NCBI RefSeq assembly: GCF_021272205.1
Contig: NZ_JAJSDX010000007.1
Location: 245,650-309,649, forward strand
DNA: 64,000 nt
Direction of reading: 5' to 3'
Origin: Pantoea sp. Mb-10
Lineage (GTDB): Bacteria > Pseudomonadota > Gammaproteobacteria > Enterobacterales > Enterobacteriaceae
Each line of letters opens with the position of its first letter. The first letter of the stretch is position 1. The notes below the pieces were generated by a model. The model did no database searches. It was not told the origin of the DNA and worked only from the letters and a program-made list of their open reading frames with translations. The position numbers were made by a program, and so were the translations under genes. Positions 63,884 to 64,000 of this stretch are shown here, in pieces.

Positions 63884-64000
63884 ACTGAACCCTGAGCGGG
63901 TTCCGCCCGCTAACCGCACGGCAGTTTCATCCGCCCCGCTGCGGCGTACGGGCAAAGGGCCGATGGGCGCGGCCCTTTGCAATCCGCGCCCTGCGCCAGC
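63884..64000. other. GC-rich noncoding end of window
   Basis: No credible gene. It holds further short inverted repeats, including AGCGGG/CCCGCT (63896-63912) and GGGCC/GGCCC (63957-63976). The minus-strand frame here is a GC-driven artefact. Confidence 0.5.

Noticed and set aside
63710..63982. 90-residue minus-strand frame at the window end
   Set aside because: It crosses the rhaM end and the tandem terminators and has a biased Arg/Pro/Ala composition.

Overview
The window reads as chromosome of a gamma-proteobacterium of the order Enterobacterales. Most of the left half consists of genes whose products and order match Escherichia coli blocks (ycjX-ycjF-tyrR-tpx-ycjG-mpaA-mppA, zntB-fnrS-ttcA, ydbJ-ldhA-ydbH-ynbE-ydbL-azoR-hrpA, ydgD-ydgU-asr, rstAB, ydgI-ydgH, uspE-fnr). 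The blocks are joined differently from E. coli, and genes absent from K-12 (an M32 carboxypeptidase, an aromatic-acid type transporter with a PcaQ-like regulator, a peptide-scavenging cluster) are inserted. An Erwiniaceae member (Pantoea, Erwinia, Mixta type) is my best guess, but genus is inference only. I see no prophage, IS element, CRISPR, rRNA or tRNA.

Layout. 1-7.5 kb: envelope and murein-peptide recycling genes around tyrR and tpx. 7.5-16.3 kb: zntB, the FNR-controlled small RNA fnrS with its own FNR box and terminator, an unrecognised proline-rich small ORF, ttcA, an MgtC-like protein, ldhA, and the ydbH-ynbE-ydbL intermembrane-bridge operon. 16.5-25.7 kb: hrpA, then an acid/envelope-stress cluster (ydgD, the 26-codon ydgU, a repeat-expanded asr with an upstream RstA box, an M32 carboxypeptidase, rstB, rstA). 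25.9-32 kb: arcD/ydgI, ydgH, uspE, fnr, smrA. 32-45.6 kb: accessory region with four LysR-type regulators (one broken by a frameshift), an AAHS-type transporter, ydcJ, a zinc protease, an oxidoreductase/monooxygenase pair, an esterase and a chemoreceptor with a clear flagellar sigma-28 promoter. 45.7-54.4 kb: amino-acid and peptide scavenging (aminotransferase, two orphan ABC binding proteins, pepT, an M20 peptidase, an MHS-type transporter). 54.5-63.8 kb: L-rhamnose catabolism (aldA, rhaT, rhaR, rhaS, rhaBAD, rhaM).

How the genes work together. The rhamnose block is a complete pathway: RhaT imports, RhaM and RhaA convert to L-rhamnulose, RhaB phosphorylates, RhaD cleaves to DHAP and L-lactaldehyde, and AldA oxidises lactaldehyde. 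All three rha promoters show paired 17-bp half-sites separated by exactly 17 bp, plus CRP sites at matching offsets. The RstAB two-component system lies within 3 kb of its probable target asr. The fnr gene and its regulated sRNA fnrS both occur here.

No wholly new system (defence, mobile or biosynthetic) is evident. The most notable under-described items are the proline-rich 48-residue ORF, the small membrane proteins ydgU and yoaK-like, the asr 54-bp repeat array, the MCP leader hairpin placed at the predicted sigma-28 start, the five-codon ORF coupled to the M20 peptidase, and the duplicated terminator after rhaM.
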